Assembly (NCBI GenBank): GCA_020629175.1
Contig: JAHDDU010000004.1
Coordinates: forward strand, 16,974-73,390
Direction of reading: 5' to 3'
From: Flavimaricola sp.
GTDB lineage: Bacteria; Pseudomonadota; Alphaproteobacteria; Rhodobacterales; Rhodobacteraceae
Length of the DNA stretch: 56,417 bases
Position 1 is the stretch's first letter. Every line of letters begins with the position of its first letter. Positions 37,547 through 47,095 of the stretch are shown piece after piece. A model generated the notes under the pieces. It searched no databases and was not told the origin of the DNA. It saw only the letters and a program-made list of their open reading frames with translations. The translations under genes and the position numbers were made by a program.

Positions 37547-37993
37547 ATGGCGCATTCATTGCTTATCCTGAACGGACCCAACCTGAACATGCTGGGCCTG
37601 CGACAGCCCGAGATTTACGGGACGACGACCCTGCCCGAGGTTGAGGCGATGGCAGTGGCCCATGGTGCCAAGAAAGGTGTCAACATTGAGTGCCGCCAAA
37701 CGAACCATGAAGGTGCGCTGGTTGACTGGATACATGAGGCCCGCGGTACGCAAGATGGGATCATCCTCAATGCTGGCGCCTACACACATACGTCTATCGC
37801 ACTGATGGACGCGCTTATCGCCGCGGAAGTTCCAGCGATTGAATTGCACTTGTCCAACGTGCACGCGCGTGAAGATTTTCGGCATACCTCCTACATTGCC
37901 AAGGTCTGTGTTGGCCAAATCTGCGGCTTTGGGGCTGCGGGCTATACCCTTGCCATCGATGCAATGCTCGCAACGCTTGAGGCTCAATCATGA
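37547..37993 (+). CDS. aroQ: 3-dehydroquinate dehydratase, type II
   Basis: 148 residues, the normal length of the dodecameric type II enzyme of the shikimate pathway. The N-terminal LLILNGPNLNMLGLRQPEIYG carries the catalytic Arg and Tyr, and AIELHLSNVHAREDFRHTSY the substrate-binding residues and the HTS segment. The 98-base gap after cheB has a small CCATCC-AA-GGATGG hairpin. The stop overlaps the next start (ATGA). Confidence 0.97.
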   Translation: MAHSLLILNGPNLNMLGLRQPEIYGTTTLPEVEAMAVAHGAKKGVNIECRQTNHEGALVDWIHEARGTQDGIILNAGAYTHTSIALMDALIAAEVPAIELHLSNVHAREDFRHTSYIAKVCVGQICGFGAAGYTLAIDAMLATLEAQS

Positions 37994-38745
37994 CCGGACG
38001 CCTGCTGGAGCATTTGGACGCGGTCACCAACGTCCAAAAGGCCGAAGATTTGTGGGAATTGCACACCACGAAGATGGCGAGCTACGGTTTTGACCGGATC
38101 ATCTATGCCTTTACACGGTACCGCACCACCAGTTCGCTGGGCGATCCGCAGGATTGGGTTCTGCTGACGAACCAAGACCCGGCTTATATGAAAGAATTCG
38201 TTGATGGAGGCATGTATTTCCATGCCCCGATGCTTCGCTGGGCGCTTGAGAATGATGGTGCCTGCAGCTGGAGCTGGATGGAAGAGATGCTGGCCGAGGA
38301 CGCCTTTACCAAGTCTGAGATGAAGGTCGTTGATTTCAATCGCAAGATGGGCGTGACGGCAGGTTACACGATCAGCTTTAGTTCAATGAGTTCACGCACC
38401 AAAGGAGCGATTGCGCTCACAGCGAAGCCAGGCATGTCTCAGGCCGAGGTTGATGAGATGTGGGCCGAGCATGGCCGCGAGATCCTCGTCATCAACAATG
38501 TCGCGCATCTCAAAGTGCTGACCCTGCCCTATGTTACGCGCCAACTCACCCGCCGTCAGCGCGAAGTGCTGGAATGCGTGGGCGATGGCAAGACGACGCA
38601 GGACACAGCCTTTCTGCTTGGCCTGACGCCTGCCACGGTGGAAAAACATTTGCGCCTCGCACGCGAGGCTCTCGACGTCGACACCACTGCTCAGGCGGTA
38701 CTGAAGGCAGCGTTCCAAAACCAGATGTTCATTCTCGACGCCTGA
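37990..38745 (+). CDS. LuxR family regulator with autoinducer-type binding domain
   Basis: 251 residues: an N-terminal autoinducer-binding-like domain and a C-terminal LuxR helix-turn-helix (LTRRQREVLECVGDGKTTQD, LLGLTPATVEKHLRLAREAL). No luxI-type synthase is nearby, so it is a solo. The binding domain departs from the acyl-homoserine lactone pattern: where LuxR-type proteins have Asp-Pro, this one reads Phe-His-Ala-Pro (MYFHAPMLRW). It may bind another ligand. It overlaps aroQ by four bases. Confidence 0.9.
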   Translation: MTGRLLEHLDAVTNVQKAEDLWELHTTKMASYGFDRIIYAFTRYRTTSSLGDPQDWVLLTNQDPAYMKEFVDGGMYFHAPMLRWALENDGACSWSWMEEMLAEDAFTKSEMKVVDFNRKMGVTAGYTISFSSMSSRTKGAIALTAKPGMSQAEVDEMWAEHGREILVINNVAHLKVLTLPYVTRQLTRRQREVLECVGDGKTTQDTAFLLGLTPATVEKHLRLAREALDVDTTAQAVLKAAFQNQMFILDA

Positions 38746-38803
38746 CATTCCGCAATGTCGCGTCTTTGGACACGACGTCCCCCGAAAAGTGACTGCGCTG
38801 GCG

Positions 38804-39087
38804 GTAAGGGTATCCTTACTGTTGCACCGGGGAAAAGTTTGCCAAATTACTCGTGTTCCGTGAGTGGTGGCCTAAGGCCTGGAACAGCGGGTCGAAACTC
38901 CTTGTGATTTCAGGGCTCTGCGACCCGCAGCTAACCCGGCATTGTTCCGCCGGTTCGATGATGCGGCCCGGGGGTATGGGGTGTTGCATCGAGCATTACA
39001 TAGCGCACTGTCCTTTGTCCCTAAGTCCCTGGGCAGGCGTTTCGACTATGGCGGCCCGTTCTCCCGATGGGCCGTCATTTGTTTTGT
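38804..39087 (+). ncRNA. Candidate structured non-coding RNA
   Basis: The 402 bases between the LuxR gene and tsf hold no convincing reading frame but several strong stems in order: GTAAGG/CCTTAC (38804-38819), TGTTCC/GGAACA enclosing GGCC/GGCC (38854-38886), GCGGGTCG/CGACCCGC (38887-38928), AACCGGC/GCCGGTT with one bulge (38933-38955), and CGGCCC/GGGCCG (39052-39074) followed by a T-rich tail, like a terminator on the plus strand. I looked for RNase P, SRP RNA, tmRNA and 6S features and could not match any with confidence. The boundaries are guesses. Confidence 0.35.
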
Positions 39088-39092
39088 GCCAC

Positions 39093-39124
39093 AAAAAAGG
39101 CCGGCGCCCTTTCGAGCACCGGCC
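39093..39124 (-). terminator. Terminator of rpsB-tsf
   Basis: Stem GGCCGG/CCGGCC, extended to nine positions with one mismatch, followed on the minus strand by six T residues, 24 bases past the tsf stop. Confidence 0.88.
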
Positions 39125-39147
39125 AACCTAAATATCGGGTGGATGAT

Positions 39148-40020
39148 TTAGGAATTCAGTTTCGCAACCTCGGCTGCAAAATCCTCTTCTTTCTTCTCGA
39201 TGCCTTCGCCTACTGCGAGCCGTGCGTAGCCGGTGATCTCGACGCCGGCTTCTGCGGCCGCTTCGGCAACAGTCTGGTCTGGGTTCACCACGAACTGCTG
39301 GTTCAGCAGTGTGACCTCGGCCATGTATTTCTTCATCCGGCCGACGATCATCTTCTCGATCACGGCCTCAGGCTTGCCAGACTCGCGGGCGATGTCCATC
39401 TGAACCTGCTTTTCCTTCTCAACAACCGATGCATCAAGCTCGGCCTCGTTCAGAGCGGCAGGGTTGGTGGCTGCGATGTGCATGGCAACCTGACGGCCAA
39501 ACGCCTCGTTGTCGCCAGAGAGTGCCACGAGAACGCCGATGGCACCCATGCCGGGCGCTGCAGCGTTGTGGACGTAGTTGACGACCTGAGCACCCTCGAG
39601 CGCTGTCATGCGGCGCACGGACATGTTCTCGCCGATCACGGCAACGGCGTCTGTGACAGTCTGCTCGACGGATTTTCCGCCCATGTCAGCAGCCTTCAGC
39701 GCGTCGGTGTCATTCACGGTCAAGGCGACGTCTGCGATACCGGACACCATTTTCTGGAAGTCGGCATTCTTTGCGACGAAGTCTGTCTCGGAGTTCACCT
39801 CAACAGCAACACCTTTGCCACCGTTTACAGCGACGGCCACAAGGCCCTCAGCAGCGGTCCGGCCGGATTTCTTGGCGGCCTTGGCAAGGCCCTTGGTGCG
39901 GAGCCAGTCAACCGCGGCCTCCATGTCACCGTCATTTTCTGTCAGCGCCTTTTTGGCGTCCATCATGCCTGCGCCTGTGCTGTCGCGCAGCTCTTTGACC
40001 ATTGCAGCAGTGATTGCCAT
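39148..40020 (-). CDS. tsf: Translation elongation factor Ts
   Basis: 290 residues. EF-Ts recycles EF-Tu by releasing GDP. Marks: [25 protein letters not shown] at the start, the core [13 protein letters not shown] and [16 protein letters not shown]. The gene follows rpsB in the usual order, with a hairpin in the 86-base gap. Confidence 0.98.
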   Translation of the reverse strand: MAITAAMVKELRDSTGAGMMDAKKALTENDGDMEAAVDWLRTKGLAKAAKKSGRTAAEGLVAVAVNGGKGVAVEVNSETDFVAKNADFQKMVSGIADVALTVNDTDALKAADMGGKSVEQTVTDAVAVIGENMSVRRMTALEGAQVVNYVHNAAAPGMGAIGVLVALSGDNEAFGRQVAMHIAATNPAALNEAELDASVVEKEKQVQMDIARESGKPEAVIEKMIVGRMKKYMAEVTLLNQQFVVNPDQTVAEAAAEAGVEITGYARLAVGEGIEKKEEDFAAEVAKLNS

Positions 40021-40051
40021 TGGGTCTCTCCTAGATCATCGGAATGGGTGG

Positions 40052-40079
40052 GCCGGGCGGAGGGGATCCCCTGCCCGGC
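40052..40079 (-). other. Hairpin between rpsB and tsf
   Basis: Stem GCCGGGC/GCCCGGC with an inner perfect palindrome AGGGGATCCCCT. There is no T-run, so it is more likely a partial stop or processing site that sets the rpsB to tsf ratio than a full terminator. Confidence 0.65.
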
Positions 40080-40106
40080 TGTATCTGTCTCAGCGGGGGC
40101 CGCTGA

Positions 40107-40883
40107 TTATTCGGCAGGTGCCTCAGCAGGAGCTTCTTCCAAAGCCTCTTCTGCCAGCTGCTCCATCTCGCCCATGTCGATGCCAGCGGCACCCATCTGA
40201 GCGGTCATGCCGTCGAGCGCTGCACGGGCGGCCAGATCGCAGTAGAGCGAGATCGCGCGGGCTGCGTCGTCGTTGCCGGGGATGACGTAGTCAACACCAG
40301 CGGGCGAGCAGTTGCTGTCAACGACAGCGACAACAGGAATACCCAGCTTCTTGGCTTCGGCGATGGCGAGGTCTTCTTTGTTGACGTCGATGACGAACAA
40401 CAGATCAGGCACGCCGCCCATCTCACGGATGCCGCCGAGCGAGGCTTGAAGTTTGCCCTGCTCACGCTCCATGCCGAGGCGCTCTTTCTTGGTCAGACCT
40501 GCGAAACCAGTTTCAGCGGCTTCGTCGATCTGGCGCAGACGGTTGATGGACTGAGAAACGGTCTGCCAGTTGGTGAGCGTGCCGCCCAGCCAACGGTGGT
40601 TCATGTAGTACTGCGCGGATTTCTCAGCAGCTTCGGCGATGGATTTCTGCGCCTGACGCTTGGTGCCGACGAACAGGATGCGGCCGTTTTTGGCCACGGT
40701 GTCGCGGATGACCTGCAGGGCCTGATCCAGCATGGGCACTGTCTGTGTCAGGTCCATGATGTGGATGCCGTTGCGGCTGCCGTAGATGTATTGACCCATA
40801 CGTGGGTTCCAACGGGCCGTCTGGTGGCCAAAGTGTACGCCTGCTTCGAGCAGCTGACGCATGGAGAACTCGGGAAGAGCCAT
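40107..40883 (-). CDS. rpsB: 30S ribosomal protein S2
   Basis: 258 residues. S2 is recognised by [57 protein letters not shown] and [23 protein letters not shown]. The C-terminus ends in an acidic Ala/Glu/Pro-rich tail typical of alphaproteobacterial S2. The start at 40883 has AGGA eight bases before; an ATG two codons upstream is also possible. A structured leader lies upstream. Confidence 0.98.
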   Translation of the reverse strand: MALPEFSMRQLLEAGVHFGHQTARWNPRMGQYIYGSRNGIHIMDLTQTVPMLDQALQVIRDTVAKNGRILFVGTKRQAQKSIAEAAEKSAQYYMNHRWLGGTLTNWQTVSQSINRLRQIDEAAETGFAGLTKKERLGMEREQGKLQASLGGIREMGGVPDLLFVIDVNKEDLAIAEAKKLGIPVVAVVDSNCSPAGVDYVIPGNDDAARAISLYCDLAARAALDGMTAQMGAAGIDMGEMEQLAEEALEEAPAEAPAE

Positions 40884-40912
40884 GCTCATTTTCCTTTCCG
40901 GTTTAAACCTAG

Positions 40913-40983
40913 GGCGAAGGGTGAGGACGGATGTCCAACCGGTGGATGCCTGGGGGATGTCTGTCCCAAGACCCGCCTTCGCC
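40913..40983 (-). promoter_or_regulatory. Structured leader upstream of rpsB, possible S2 autoregulatory element
   Basis: A 71-base element is closed by a perfect eight-pair stem (GGCGAAGG/CCTTCGCC) and contains smaller stems and three CATCC-containing repeats on the minus strand. It starts about 30 bases before the rpsB ATG and follows the terminator of the upstream gene. Ribosomal protein S2 represses its own message in other bacteria, so a leader here would fit. I did not match it to a named motif. Confidence 0.45.
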
Positions 40984-40993
40984 TGTGAAGTAG

Positions 40994-41022
40994 GGCAGCC
41001 ATTAAAACGTAACGGCTGCCCT
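40994..41022 (-). terminator. Probable terminator of the HupE-like gene
   Basis: Stem GGGCAGCC/GGCTGCCC with an A/T-rich 13-base loop, 11 bases past the HupE-like stop. The sequence after it on the minus strand (TACTTC) is only weakly T-rich. Confidence 0.6.
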
Positions 41023-41032
41023 TGCAACCCCT

Positions 41033-42388
41033 TTAGAGGAAGACGCGTTCAAAGCACCAATAGGCGGCCACAATCGCGATCAGGATCGACGATGGGATGG
41101 CAACCATTTCGCGGTAACTGTCGTAGCGCGCTGTGGCCAGCGACGCAGCGGTAAAGCCCATCAGGATCGAGACCATAACGATCAGCGGCAACAGATCCCC
41201 GTAGGCCGGGCTTTCGGCGAGGAAGATGATGCTGCCCATCACGACAATGGCGCCAGCAAGGAACAGCGCGGAAACCAGTTTGTTCGCGGTGCCCAGCCGA
41301 TCCTGATCAATCGCCATTTTGACGATCAGAAAGGCGACAGCGATGACAGCGAGCTGGCCGACTTCAACGCCGATGTTAAAGCCGATCAGCGCTGCGAGGA
41401 ACGTGTCATCTGGCAGACCATATTCTGCAAGAACGCTCGCAAAACCAAGGCCATGCAACAGGCCAAACCCAAAGATCACAAAGGGCCGCCACGGGGAAAG
41501 CCCGTCAGTGTAGATATTTTCAAACGCGACATAAACAATCGAGAGCGCAATCAGAGGCTCGACAATGTTGCCGGGAATATTGACGATCCCTTGGGCCGCA
41601 AGCGCCAGAGTGATTGTGTGGGCCAGCGTAAAGGCCGACACCTGCCACAGCAGCGCACCAAACCGTGTTGACAGGAAGAACAGCCCTAGGACAAACAGGA
41701 TGTGGTCCAAACCCTTTGGAATGATGTGATCAAAGCCCGCGGGAATGTAGTCAAGGAACGTGGCAAAGTTGCCAAGTTGTGAGCCGCCTGCCAGCGCAAT
41801 CGGATCACTCACCTCGCCGCCTGCAAGGTTGCCACTGTATGGGGCCTCAACACCCTGTTGGCGCAGCACCATGGCGCCAAAAGCAGGATCCCACCCCACT
41901 TGAACGGCTTCAAATCCCTCGGGGATTTCGACGGTAAATGACGCGGTTGAGGCGCGCAGAACCTCGACGTCGCCAACCTCTGGGATCATCACGTCTGTAA
42001 GTTCTGGTGTCACTTGAATTGACAGGCCGTCACCATCGTCGAAGGCAATGACCATCCGCTCTGCCATTTCGGGCCAGAAGGCGCGGAATGCCTCCTCAAA
42101 CTCGTCAGGTGGCATGGCGCGCAGGCTGTCGTAATCTGCCGCCTCTGCTGCGTTATCGGTATCTGTCACCGTGGCCAGATCGATGCCGGCGACGAAGCTT
42201 TCTAGGTTTGCGCCGACGCCGACGCCCATCTCAAATTTGAGCGACGAGCCGTCCTGTTCCATGTCAATAATAGTTGGAAATACCTCATGCGCCTGGGCCG
42301 CCGACATAAGCGTGAGCCACAGCGCCATGGCACTTGACAAGATGGCGGCGAGGCGCACCTTGGTGTTAGAATAAGAGGATAAAAACAT
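41033..42388 (-). CDS. HupE/UreJ family membrane protein
   Basis: About 451 residues. A signal peptide ([18 protein letters not shown], ending SAAQA) leads to a soluble beta-rich domain (residues about 35-240) that starts AHEVFP, then a membrane part of six or seven helices with the HupE/UreJ pattern [30 protein letters not shown] and [20 protein letters not shown]. Several His in these helices could bind metal; relatives are linked to nickel or cobalt uptake. I use the ATG at 42388, whose codon overlaps that of the divergent DUF4198 gene. A GTG at 42358 is an alternative; the ribosome site is weak in either case. Confidence 0.85.
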   Translation of the reverse strand: MFLSSYSNTKVRLAAILSSAMALWLTLMSAAQAHEVFPTIIDMEQDGSSLKFEMGVGVGANLESFVAGIDLATVTDTDNAAEAADYDSLRAMPPDEFEEAFRAFWPEMAERMVIAFDDGDGLSIQVTPELTDVMIPEVGDVEVLRASTASFTVEIPEGFEAVQVGWDPAFGAMVLRQQGVEAPYSGNLAGGEVSDPIALAGGSQLGNFATFLDYIPAGFDHIIPKGLDHILFVLGLFFLSTRFGALLWQVSAFTLAHTITLALAAQGIVNIPGNIVEPLIALSIVYVAFENIYTDGLSPWRPFVIFGFGLLHGLGFASVLAEYGLPDDTFLAALIGFNIGVEVGQLAVIAVAFLIVKMAIDQDRLGTANKLVSALFLAGAIVVMGSIIFLAESPAYGDLLPLIVMVSILMGFTAASLATARYDSYREMVAIPSSILIAIVAAYWCFERVFL

Positions 42389-43205
42389 GCGGCTGCCCCA
42401 AACTTTATTTACAATTTCGGCCTTCGCCCTTGCGACCGCATCAGCAGCGCATGAGCTGTGGATTGAACCCACCGACTACACAATTGATCGAGGAGCTTCA
42501 ATCGAAGCCAACCTTTTCAATGGTGAAGAATTCGCGGGCAGCCGTTTGGCGTATTTTCCGCAGCGTTTTGCGGCCTTTCGCTACTTCTTGGGCACATCCA
42601 GCGCGCCGGTGACTGGCCGTATCGGCGATGCGCCTGCCGTGAATGTCGCGCCTTTGGCGGATGGATTGCATGTGATTGCCTATCTCTCCACCCCCGCTGT
42701 GCTTGACTATCAGGAATGGGAAAAGTTTCAGCGCTTTGTGGATCACAAGGACCTTGGTGAAGATGTGAGGGCGCAACATGACGCGCGCGGTTTGCCTGAA
42801 ACTGGGTTCAACGAAGTGTATATCCGCTGCTCAAAATCCCTCATTGGCGTCGGTTCCGCAGCGGGTGCTGATCTGCGTACGGGAATGGAGACCGAGCTTG
42901 TGGCGCTGGCCAACCCCTATGTCGATGACGTCTCGGGCGGGTTCCCGGTCCAGCTCTTCTATCAAAACGGCGTTCGAGCAAATGAACAGGTCGAACTGTT
43001 TGAGAAGGCTCCGGATGGGTCGGTACGTATCACACTTCACCGGACCGATGATCAAGGTATCGCCACACTGCCGGTGCGGGCCGGTTACAGCTATATGGTG
43101 GATGCAGTTGTGTTGCGGGAACCGTCGCCCGAGCGGGCCGAGCAGTTTGATGCGGTTTGGGAAACGCTTTGGGCCAATCTGACCTTTGAAATTCCTGCCG
43201 AATGA
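42387..43205 (+). CDS. DUF4198 family periplasmic protein
   Basis: 272 residues with a signal peptide (FTISAFALATASAAHE) and the DUF4198 pattern: the mature protein begins with His-Glu-Leu-Trp (AAHELWIEPTDYTI), which may bind a metal, and later FPVQLFYQNGVRANEQVELF and TLPVRAGYSYMVDAV. Relatives are encoded with metal uptake systems. The divergent HupE/UreJ-like gene supports a joint role in metal uptake. GAGG lies eight bases before the ATG, inside the divergent reading frame. The stop touches the end of the converging kinase gene. Confidence 0.82.
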   Translation: MRLPQTLFTISAFALATASAAHELWIEPTDYTIDRGASIEANLFNGEEFAGSRLAYFPQRFAAFRYFLGTSSAPVTGRIGDAPAVNVAPLADGLHVIAYLSTPAVLDYQEWEKFQRFVDHKDLGEDVRAQHDARGLPETGFNEVYIRCSKSLIGVGSAAGADLRTGMETELVALANPYVDDVSGGFPVQLFYQNGVRANEQVELFEKAPDGSVRITLHRTDDQGIATLPVRAGYSYMVDAVVLREPSPERAEQFDAVWETLWANLTFEIPAE

Positions 43206-44249
43206 TCAGGCGACGGGCAGGATCACCGTAAAGGTGCTGCCCTGCCCCATCGTGCTCTCAATACGTAGCCTTCCGCGGTGACGACTGATGATGTGTTTGA
43301 CAATCGCAAGGCCCAGTCCCGTCCCGCCCAACTCACGCGATCTGTGCCCATCAAGCCGGTAGAACCGCTCTGTCAGGCGCGGGATTTGGTGGGACGGAAT
43401 GCCCTCTCCTTCGTCCTTTACCGTGAGGTGGACCGCCTCTGTCCGAACCCTAGGATCATGTTCCGGGGCGGTTAGCGTGATGGTTACGTCTTTGTCAGCA
43501 CCTCCATATTTGACCGCATTCTCGATCAGATTTGTCAGCACCTGATGCAATTGATCATGATCCCCCTTGATGATGACATCTTGTGCCGGGGTATTGATCA
43601 CGCATGACACGTTTGACGCCACAGCCAAGGGTTCCAGCGCGGCAACAGCCCCATTGATCAATGGTGTCAGAGAGACGTCGGTCGTCGGCCTTTTGCGTTC
43701 TTCCTCTTCAACACGACTGAGGGACAGCAGGTCATCTACCAGCTTGGCCATGCGATCCGCTTCGCGCGAGATGATGCCGAGGAAACGCTCACGGGCGTCG
43801 GCGTCGTGGCGTGCGGCGCCGCGCAACGTCTCAACAAATCCCAGAACGGCGGTCAATGGTGTGCGCAGTTCATGGCTGACGTTCGAAACAAAGTCGCGCC
43901 GCATCATATCCGCGTCTTGCTGGGGCGAAATGTCGTCAAATGTTATCAAAATGAAAGTCGAATTTTTGTCTTCTGCAACTGGCGCGAGAGACGCGCGCCA
44001 GGTTGTATCCTTGTCGGCGTCACGCGCCAGAAAATCGCATTTGCGCGCAGAACTGTCGCGCATACTTTGTTCGATGGCGTCCAGGATTGCTGGCTGTCGT
44101 AGCGCTGTGATGTAGTGACGCGCCACTTGACCATGTCCAAGAAGCCGTTCTGCGGCGGCGTTGATCACGGCAATGCGTTCATCCGGTCCGATTAACACTG
44201 CCGGTGAAGATACGCCCGACAGCAAAGTTTCGGCTGAAATCATTTTCAA
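43206..44249 (-). CDS. Sensor histidine kinase, PhoR-like
   Basis: 347 residues: an N-terminal PAS domain (SSPAVLIGPDERIAVINAAA), the phosphorylated His in FVSNVSHELRTPLTAVLGF, then the ATPase with N box (LIENAVKYGG), G1 (DEGEGIP) and GGTGLGLAIVKHI. The resemblance is to PhoR of phosphate control, but I see no membrane helix and no phoB, pst or phoU genes next to it, so the stimulus is uncertain. It ends against the DUF4198 gene with no spare base. Confidence 0.88.
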   Translation of the reverse strand: MKMISAETLLSGVSSPAVLIGPDERIAVINAAAERLLGHGQVARHYITALRQPAILDAIEQSMRDSSARKCDFLARDADKDTTWRASLAPVAEDKNSTFILITFDDISPQQDADMMRRDFVSNVSHELRTPLTAVLGFVETLRGAARHDADARERFLGIISREADRMAKLVDDLLSLSRVEEEERKRPTTDVSLTPLINGAVAALEPLAVASNVSCVINTPAQDVIIKGDHDQLHQVLTNLIENAVKYGGADKDVTITLTAPEHDPRVRTEAVHLTVKDEGEGIPSHQIPRLTERFYRLDGHRSRELGGTGLGLAIVKHIISRHRGRLRIESTMGQGSTFTVILPVA

Positions 44250-44373
44250 AGTGAAAACTCGCTATGGTTGATTGAGGGCCGCAATTGATAGATGGTCGTA
44301 ACATTTAGTCGTTGATTCTTGGGTGCGTTAATAGGTCGTCAGTCGGTTCAGTAAAACAGGGGCGCATAGCAGT

Positions 44374-44751
44374 ATGTCAAACGACGAACCCCCTCCGCGC
44401 CTGCCATCCTTTGGCGCCATTCACGACAGTCCGTTTTCGCGATTGCTTGTGGTTGTTGCGGCCAAGAAGGATGGGTCGGACTTTCCCGATGACATTGAGG
44501 CCGTGAAATTCGTGACATTACAAGAGGTCGATGACGCGCTGCTCTCCGCTTTTGATCCGGATGTCGTCTTTTCTGCGCTGACATGGAATGACACGGATGC
44601 TGTCGAACTCGCGCTCGTGCTGAATGACCTGAACTTTGCCGGCAGGTACTGCATAGTCGCGGTCGGAGTGACGAATGCAGATGTCATCTTGAATGACATC
44701 CGCGCCAATGCCCGAACGCTGGACATCGATTTGATCGAAGTGGATCAGTGA
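44374..44751 (+). CDS. Small protein of unknown function, receiver-like outline
   Basis: 125 residues. Alternating hydrophobic strands and helices (FSRLLVVVAAKKDGS, DPDVVFSALTWNDTDAVELA, YCIVAVGVTNADVIL) suggest a flavodoxin-like or receiver-like fold of five strands, but there is no phosphorylatable Asp in the usual place and no family I recognise. It is acidic and has no signal peptide. It lies between the kinase and the PLP enzyme genes and its stop abuts the stop of the latter. Confidence 0.65.
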   Translation: MSNDEPPPRLPSFGAIHDSPFSRLLVVVAAKKDGSDFPDDIEAVKFVTLQEVDDALLSAFDPDVVFSALTWNDTDAVELALVLNDLNFAGRYCIVAVGVTNADVILNDIRANARTLDIDLIEVDQ

Positions 44752-45930
44752 TCAGACCGTCGCAGCAGCAGCTTTGCACAACTCATCGATCAACAACTCG
44801 GGCTCTTCGATGCCGACCGAGACCCGGAAAAAACCCTCGCTGATGCCAATGGCGTCGCGCGCCTCCGGCGTGAGCCCTCGGTGGGAGGATGACGCGGGAT
44901 GCGAAAGCGTTGTTCCCACGTCCCCCAGTGTCGGCGCAAATGCGATCTCGGGTGCTGCACGGGTCAGGGCGTTGGCTGCTTCGCGTCCGCCCTCAAGCTC
45001 AAACGACAGCATGTTGCCGCCCTGCCCCGCGAGGAGGTTGGCCGCGCGATTGTGGTCGGGATGGTCCGGCCTGTCGGGATAGAGGACCCGCTTGACCCCG
45101 GGTGTGGTGGCCAGAGCCTCGGCCAGTTTGCCCGCATTGGCCTGCGCGCGCTCAAACCTCAGATCAAAGGAATGTAACCCGCGTTCCGCCAGCCAACAGT
45201 CAAACGGCGATGGCGTGAGGCCCCAGGTCACATTGGCCGCATTAATCTCCGCGATACAGACCGGGTCCTTGGCCGCGACGTAGCCCAGAGTGGCATCGGA
45301 ATGACCCGCAAGAAGCTTAGTCACCGAATGGATGACGATGTCGGCGCCTTCTGACAGCGGCTGATACATGCGCGGTGTGGTAAAGGTGTTGTCCACGACA
45401 AGCAGGATGCCGCGGGACTGACACAGATCGATGATCCCTTTCATATCCGCGATGCGGATGGTCGGGTTGGAAATCACCTCAACCACCATCATCCGCGTGT
45501 TGGGCCGAAGGGCGGATTCCATGGCTCGGGCATCCGTGGGATCGGCCAATGACGTCTCGATCCCCAGTTTGGGAAGGTCTTGCGTCATCAGCCGCAGGGT
45601 GCGGCCATAAAGCTGATCACCGCCCACGACATGGTCGCCCGCCTTCAGCAGCCCCAAAAACGTGGCCGAGATCGCAGACATGCCCGACCCGGTGATGATC
45701 CCGCCCTCGGCCCCTTCAAGCATGTCGATCTTGGCTGCGAGGACTTCGGCGTTTGGATGCCCCTCCCGCGCGTAGGTATAGCCCGAGGCATCCGCATATT
45801 GTGCATCAAGCGCGTCAGGGTCCGGGGACGCGTAAACGACAGATGGTTGCAGCGGCGTGACAACCGGGGACGAGACAGACGTGGGCCAACCGGTCCGACG
45901 GACCAGTGATGAAGGGTGTTTCCGTGTCAT
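44752..45930 (-). CDS. Cys/Met metabolism PLP-dependent enzyme (cystathionine gamma-synthase or lyase type)
   Basis: 392 residues of the trans-sulfuration family: [70 protein letters not shown] and the PLP-binding Lys in [17 protein letters not shown]. The family includes cystathionine gamma-synthase, the two cystathionine lyases, O-acylhomoserine sulfhydrylases and methionine gamma-lyase, and sequence alone by eye does not separate them. It ends a four-gene operon and overlaps the gene before it by ATGA. Confidence 0.9.
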   Translation of the reverse strand: MTRKHPSSLVRRTGWPTSVSSPVVTPLQPSVVYASPDPDALDAQYADASGYTYAREGHPNAEVLAAKIDMLEGAEGGIITGSGMSAISATFLGLLKAGDHVVGGDQLYGRTLRLMTQDLPKLGIETSLADPTDARAMESALRPNTRMMVVEVISNPTIRIADMKGIIDLCQSRGILLVVDNTFTTPRMYQPLSEGADIVIHSVTKLLAGHSDATLGYVAAKDPVCIAEINAANVTWGLTPSPFDCWLAERGLHSFDLRFERAQANAGKLAEALATTPGVKRVLYPDRPDHPDHNRAANLLAGQGGNMLSFELEGGREAANALTRAAPEIAFAPTLGDVGTTLSHPASSSHRGLTPEARDAIGISEGFFRVSVGIEEPELLIDELCKAAAATV

Positions 45931-46454
45931 TCTGCGCCAAGCTCCCTGCGGAACCGAACCGCGTTCTGTTGGTAGTTGAGAGCCGAGAGCCGCAGACCGT
46001 CAATGGCTGCAGCGTCCAGCTCGCGGACGACCTTCCCCGGCACGCCCATGACGAGAGAACCGGGGGGAATGACTTTGCCTTCGGTGATCAGAGCCCCTGC
46101 CCCGATCAGGCAGTTTTCGCCGATCACCGCACCATTCAGGACCGTAGCGCCCATGCCAATCAGCACGTTGTCACCCAAAGTGCAGCCATGCAGCATCGCC
46201 TTGTGCCCAATGGTGCAGCCTGCGCCAATCGTCAGCGGAAAGCCCATGTCCGTATGCAGCACACAATTCTCCTGAATGTTGCTGCCAATGCCGACTTCAA
46301 TCACCTCATTGTCGCCGCGCAGGGTCGCGCCGAACCAAACGGAACTTTTGGGCTGGAGCACGATCTTGCCGATGACATTGGCATCGGGCGCCACCCACCA
46401 ATCATCTGTGTTTGGCGTGACGGGGCGATGATCGCCCAAAGCGTAGAGCGTCAT
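45927..46454 (-). CDS. Gamma-class carbonic anhydrase family protein
   Basis: 175 residues forming a left-handed beta helix of hexapeptide repeats ([40 protein letters not shown]). The three zinc His of the family are seen in CVLHTDMG and [10 protein letters not shown]. Homologs named YrdA, PaaY or CaiE act as carbonic anhydrase, thioesterase or unknown. It overlaps both neighbours by ATGA in a tight operon with gmk. Confidence 0.92.
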   Translation of the reverse strand: MTLYALGDHRPVTPNTDDWWVAPDANVIGKIVLQPKSSVWFGATLRGDNEVIEVGIGSNIQENCVLHTDMGFPLTIGAGCTIGHKAMLHGCTLGDNVLIGMGATVLNGAVIGENCLIGAGALITEGKVIPPGSLVMGVPGKVVRELDAAAIDGLRLSALNYQQNAVRFRRELGAE

Positions 46455-47095
46455 GGCTGCTCCTCAAATTCGGTCTGAAGCCCCCGCACGAAGTCGAGCA
46501 GCCAAGGTTGCTGTGCGCTGCGCATCCGCTCGGCCTCAATAATCGTTTTCAGGCGCTGTTCGGTGGCATCGAGGTCATCGTTCACAAGGACGTAATCATA
46601 GCCGTCCCAATGGCTGATCTCGTCCCAGCTCTTTTGCATCCGCGCTTCGATTACGTCCTCTGCATCCTTGCCTCGTGAGACGAGGCGGTTGTGAAGCTCT
46701 TTGATCGAAGGTGGCAGGATAAAGATCGACAGAACGTTGTCCTGCAAAGCCGACTTACTGATCTGTTGCGCGCCCTGCCAATCGATGTCGAACAGGACAT
46801 CGCGGCCCTCTTCAATCGCGGCCTGGACCGGTGCCACGGGCGAGCCATAATAGTTTCCAAACACCCGCGCGTGTTCCAGCATCTCGCCGTCTGCGACAGA
46901 TTTCTGAAACTGCTCAACAGAGGAAAAGTAGTAGTCCTTGCCATCCACCTCGCCGTCTCGCGGCGCGCGCGTGGTCGCCGAAACTGAGAAACGGAGCGAC
47001 GTGTCCCATGTCATCAGCCTTTTGGCCAAAGTGGATTTTCCCGCGCCCGAAGGCGACGATAGAATAATGAGAAGGCCGCGTCTGGTCTGAGTCAT
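46451..47095 (-). CDS. gmk: Guanylate kinase
   Basis: 214 residues. It converts GMP to GDP with ATP. The P-loop [36 protein letters not shown] and the lid [14 protein letters not shown] are present. It directly follows yicC with no spare base, an order common in proteobacteria, and overlaps the next gene by four bases. Confidence 0.97.
   Translation of the reverse strand: MTQTRRGLLIILSSPSGAGKSTLAKRLMTWDTSLRFSVSATTRAPRDGEVDGKDYYFSSVEQFQKSVADGEMLEHARVFGNYYGSPVAPVQAAIEEGRDVLFDIDWQGAQQISKSALQDNVLSIFILPPSIKELHNRLVSRGKDAEDVIEARMQKSWDEISHWDGYDYVLVNDDLDATEQRLKTIIEAERMRSAQQPWLLDFVRGLQTEFEEQP

Noticed and set aside
38822..39000. 6S RNA, SRP RNA, tmRNA or RNase P RNA in the gap before tsf
   Set aside because: I could not find the SRP tetraloop and its neighbours, the RNase P core, a tmRNA tag sequence, or the single long hairpin with central bubble of 6S RNA.
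38853..39151. Two plus-strand frames of 69 and 92 codons in the gap before tsf
   Set aside because: They overlap each other, lack ribosome sites, run into the tsf terminator and look like no known protein; the segment has strong RNA-like stems instead.
43206..44249. Assignment of the histidine kinase as true PhoR with a pho/pst operon
   Set aside because: No phoB, phoU or pst genes are next to it and no membrane helix is visible, so only a PhoR-like label is justified.
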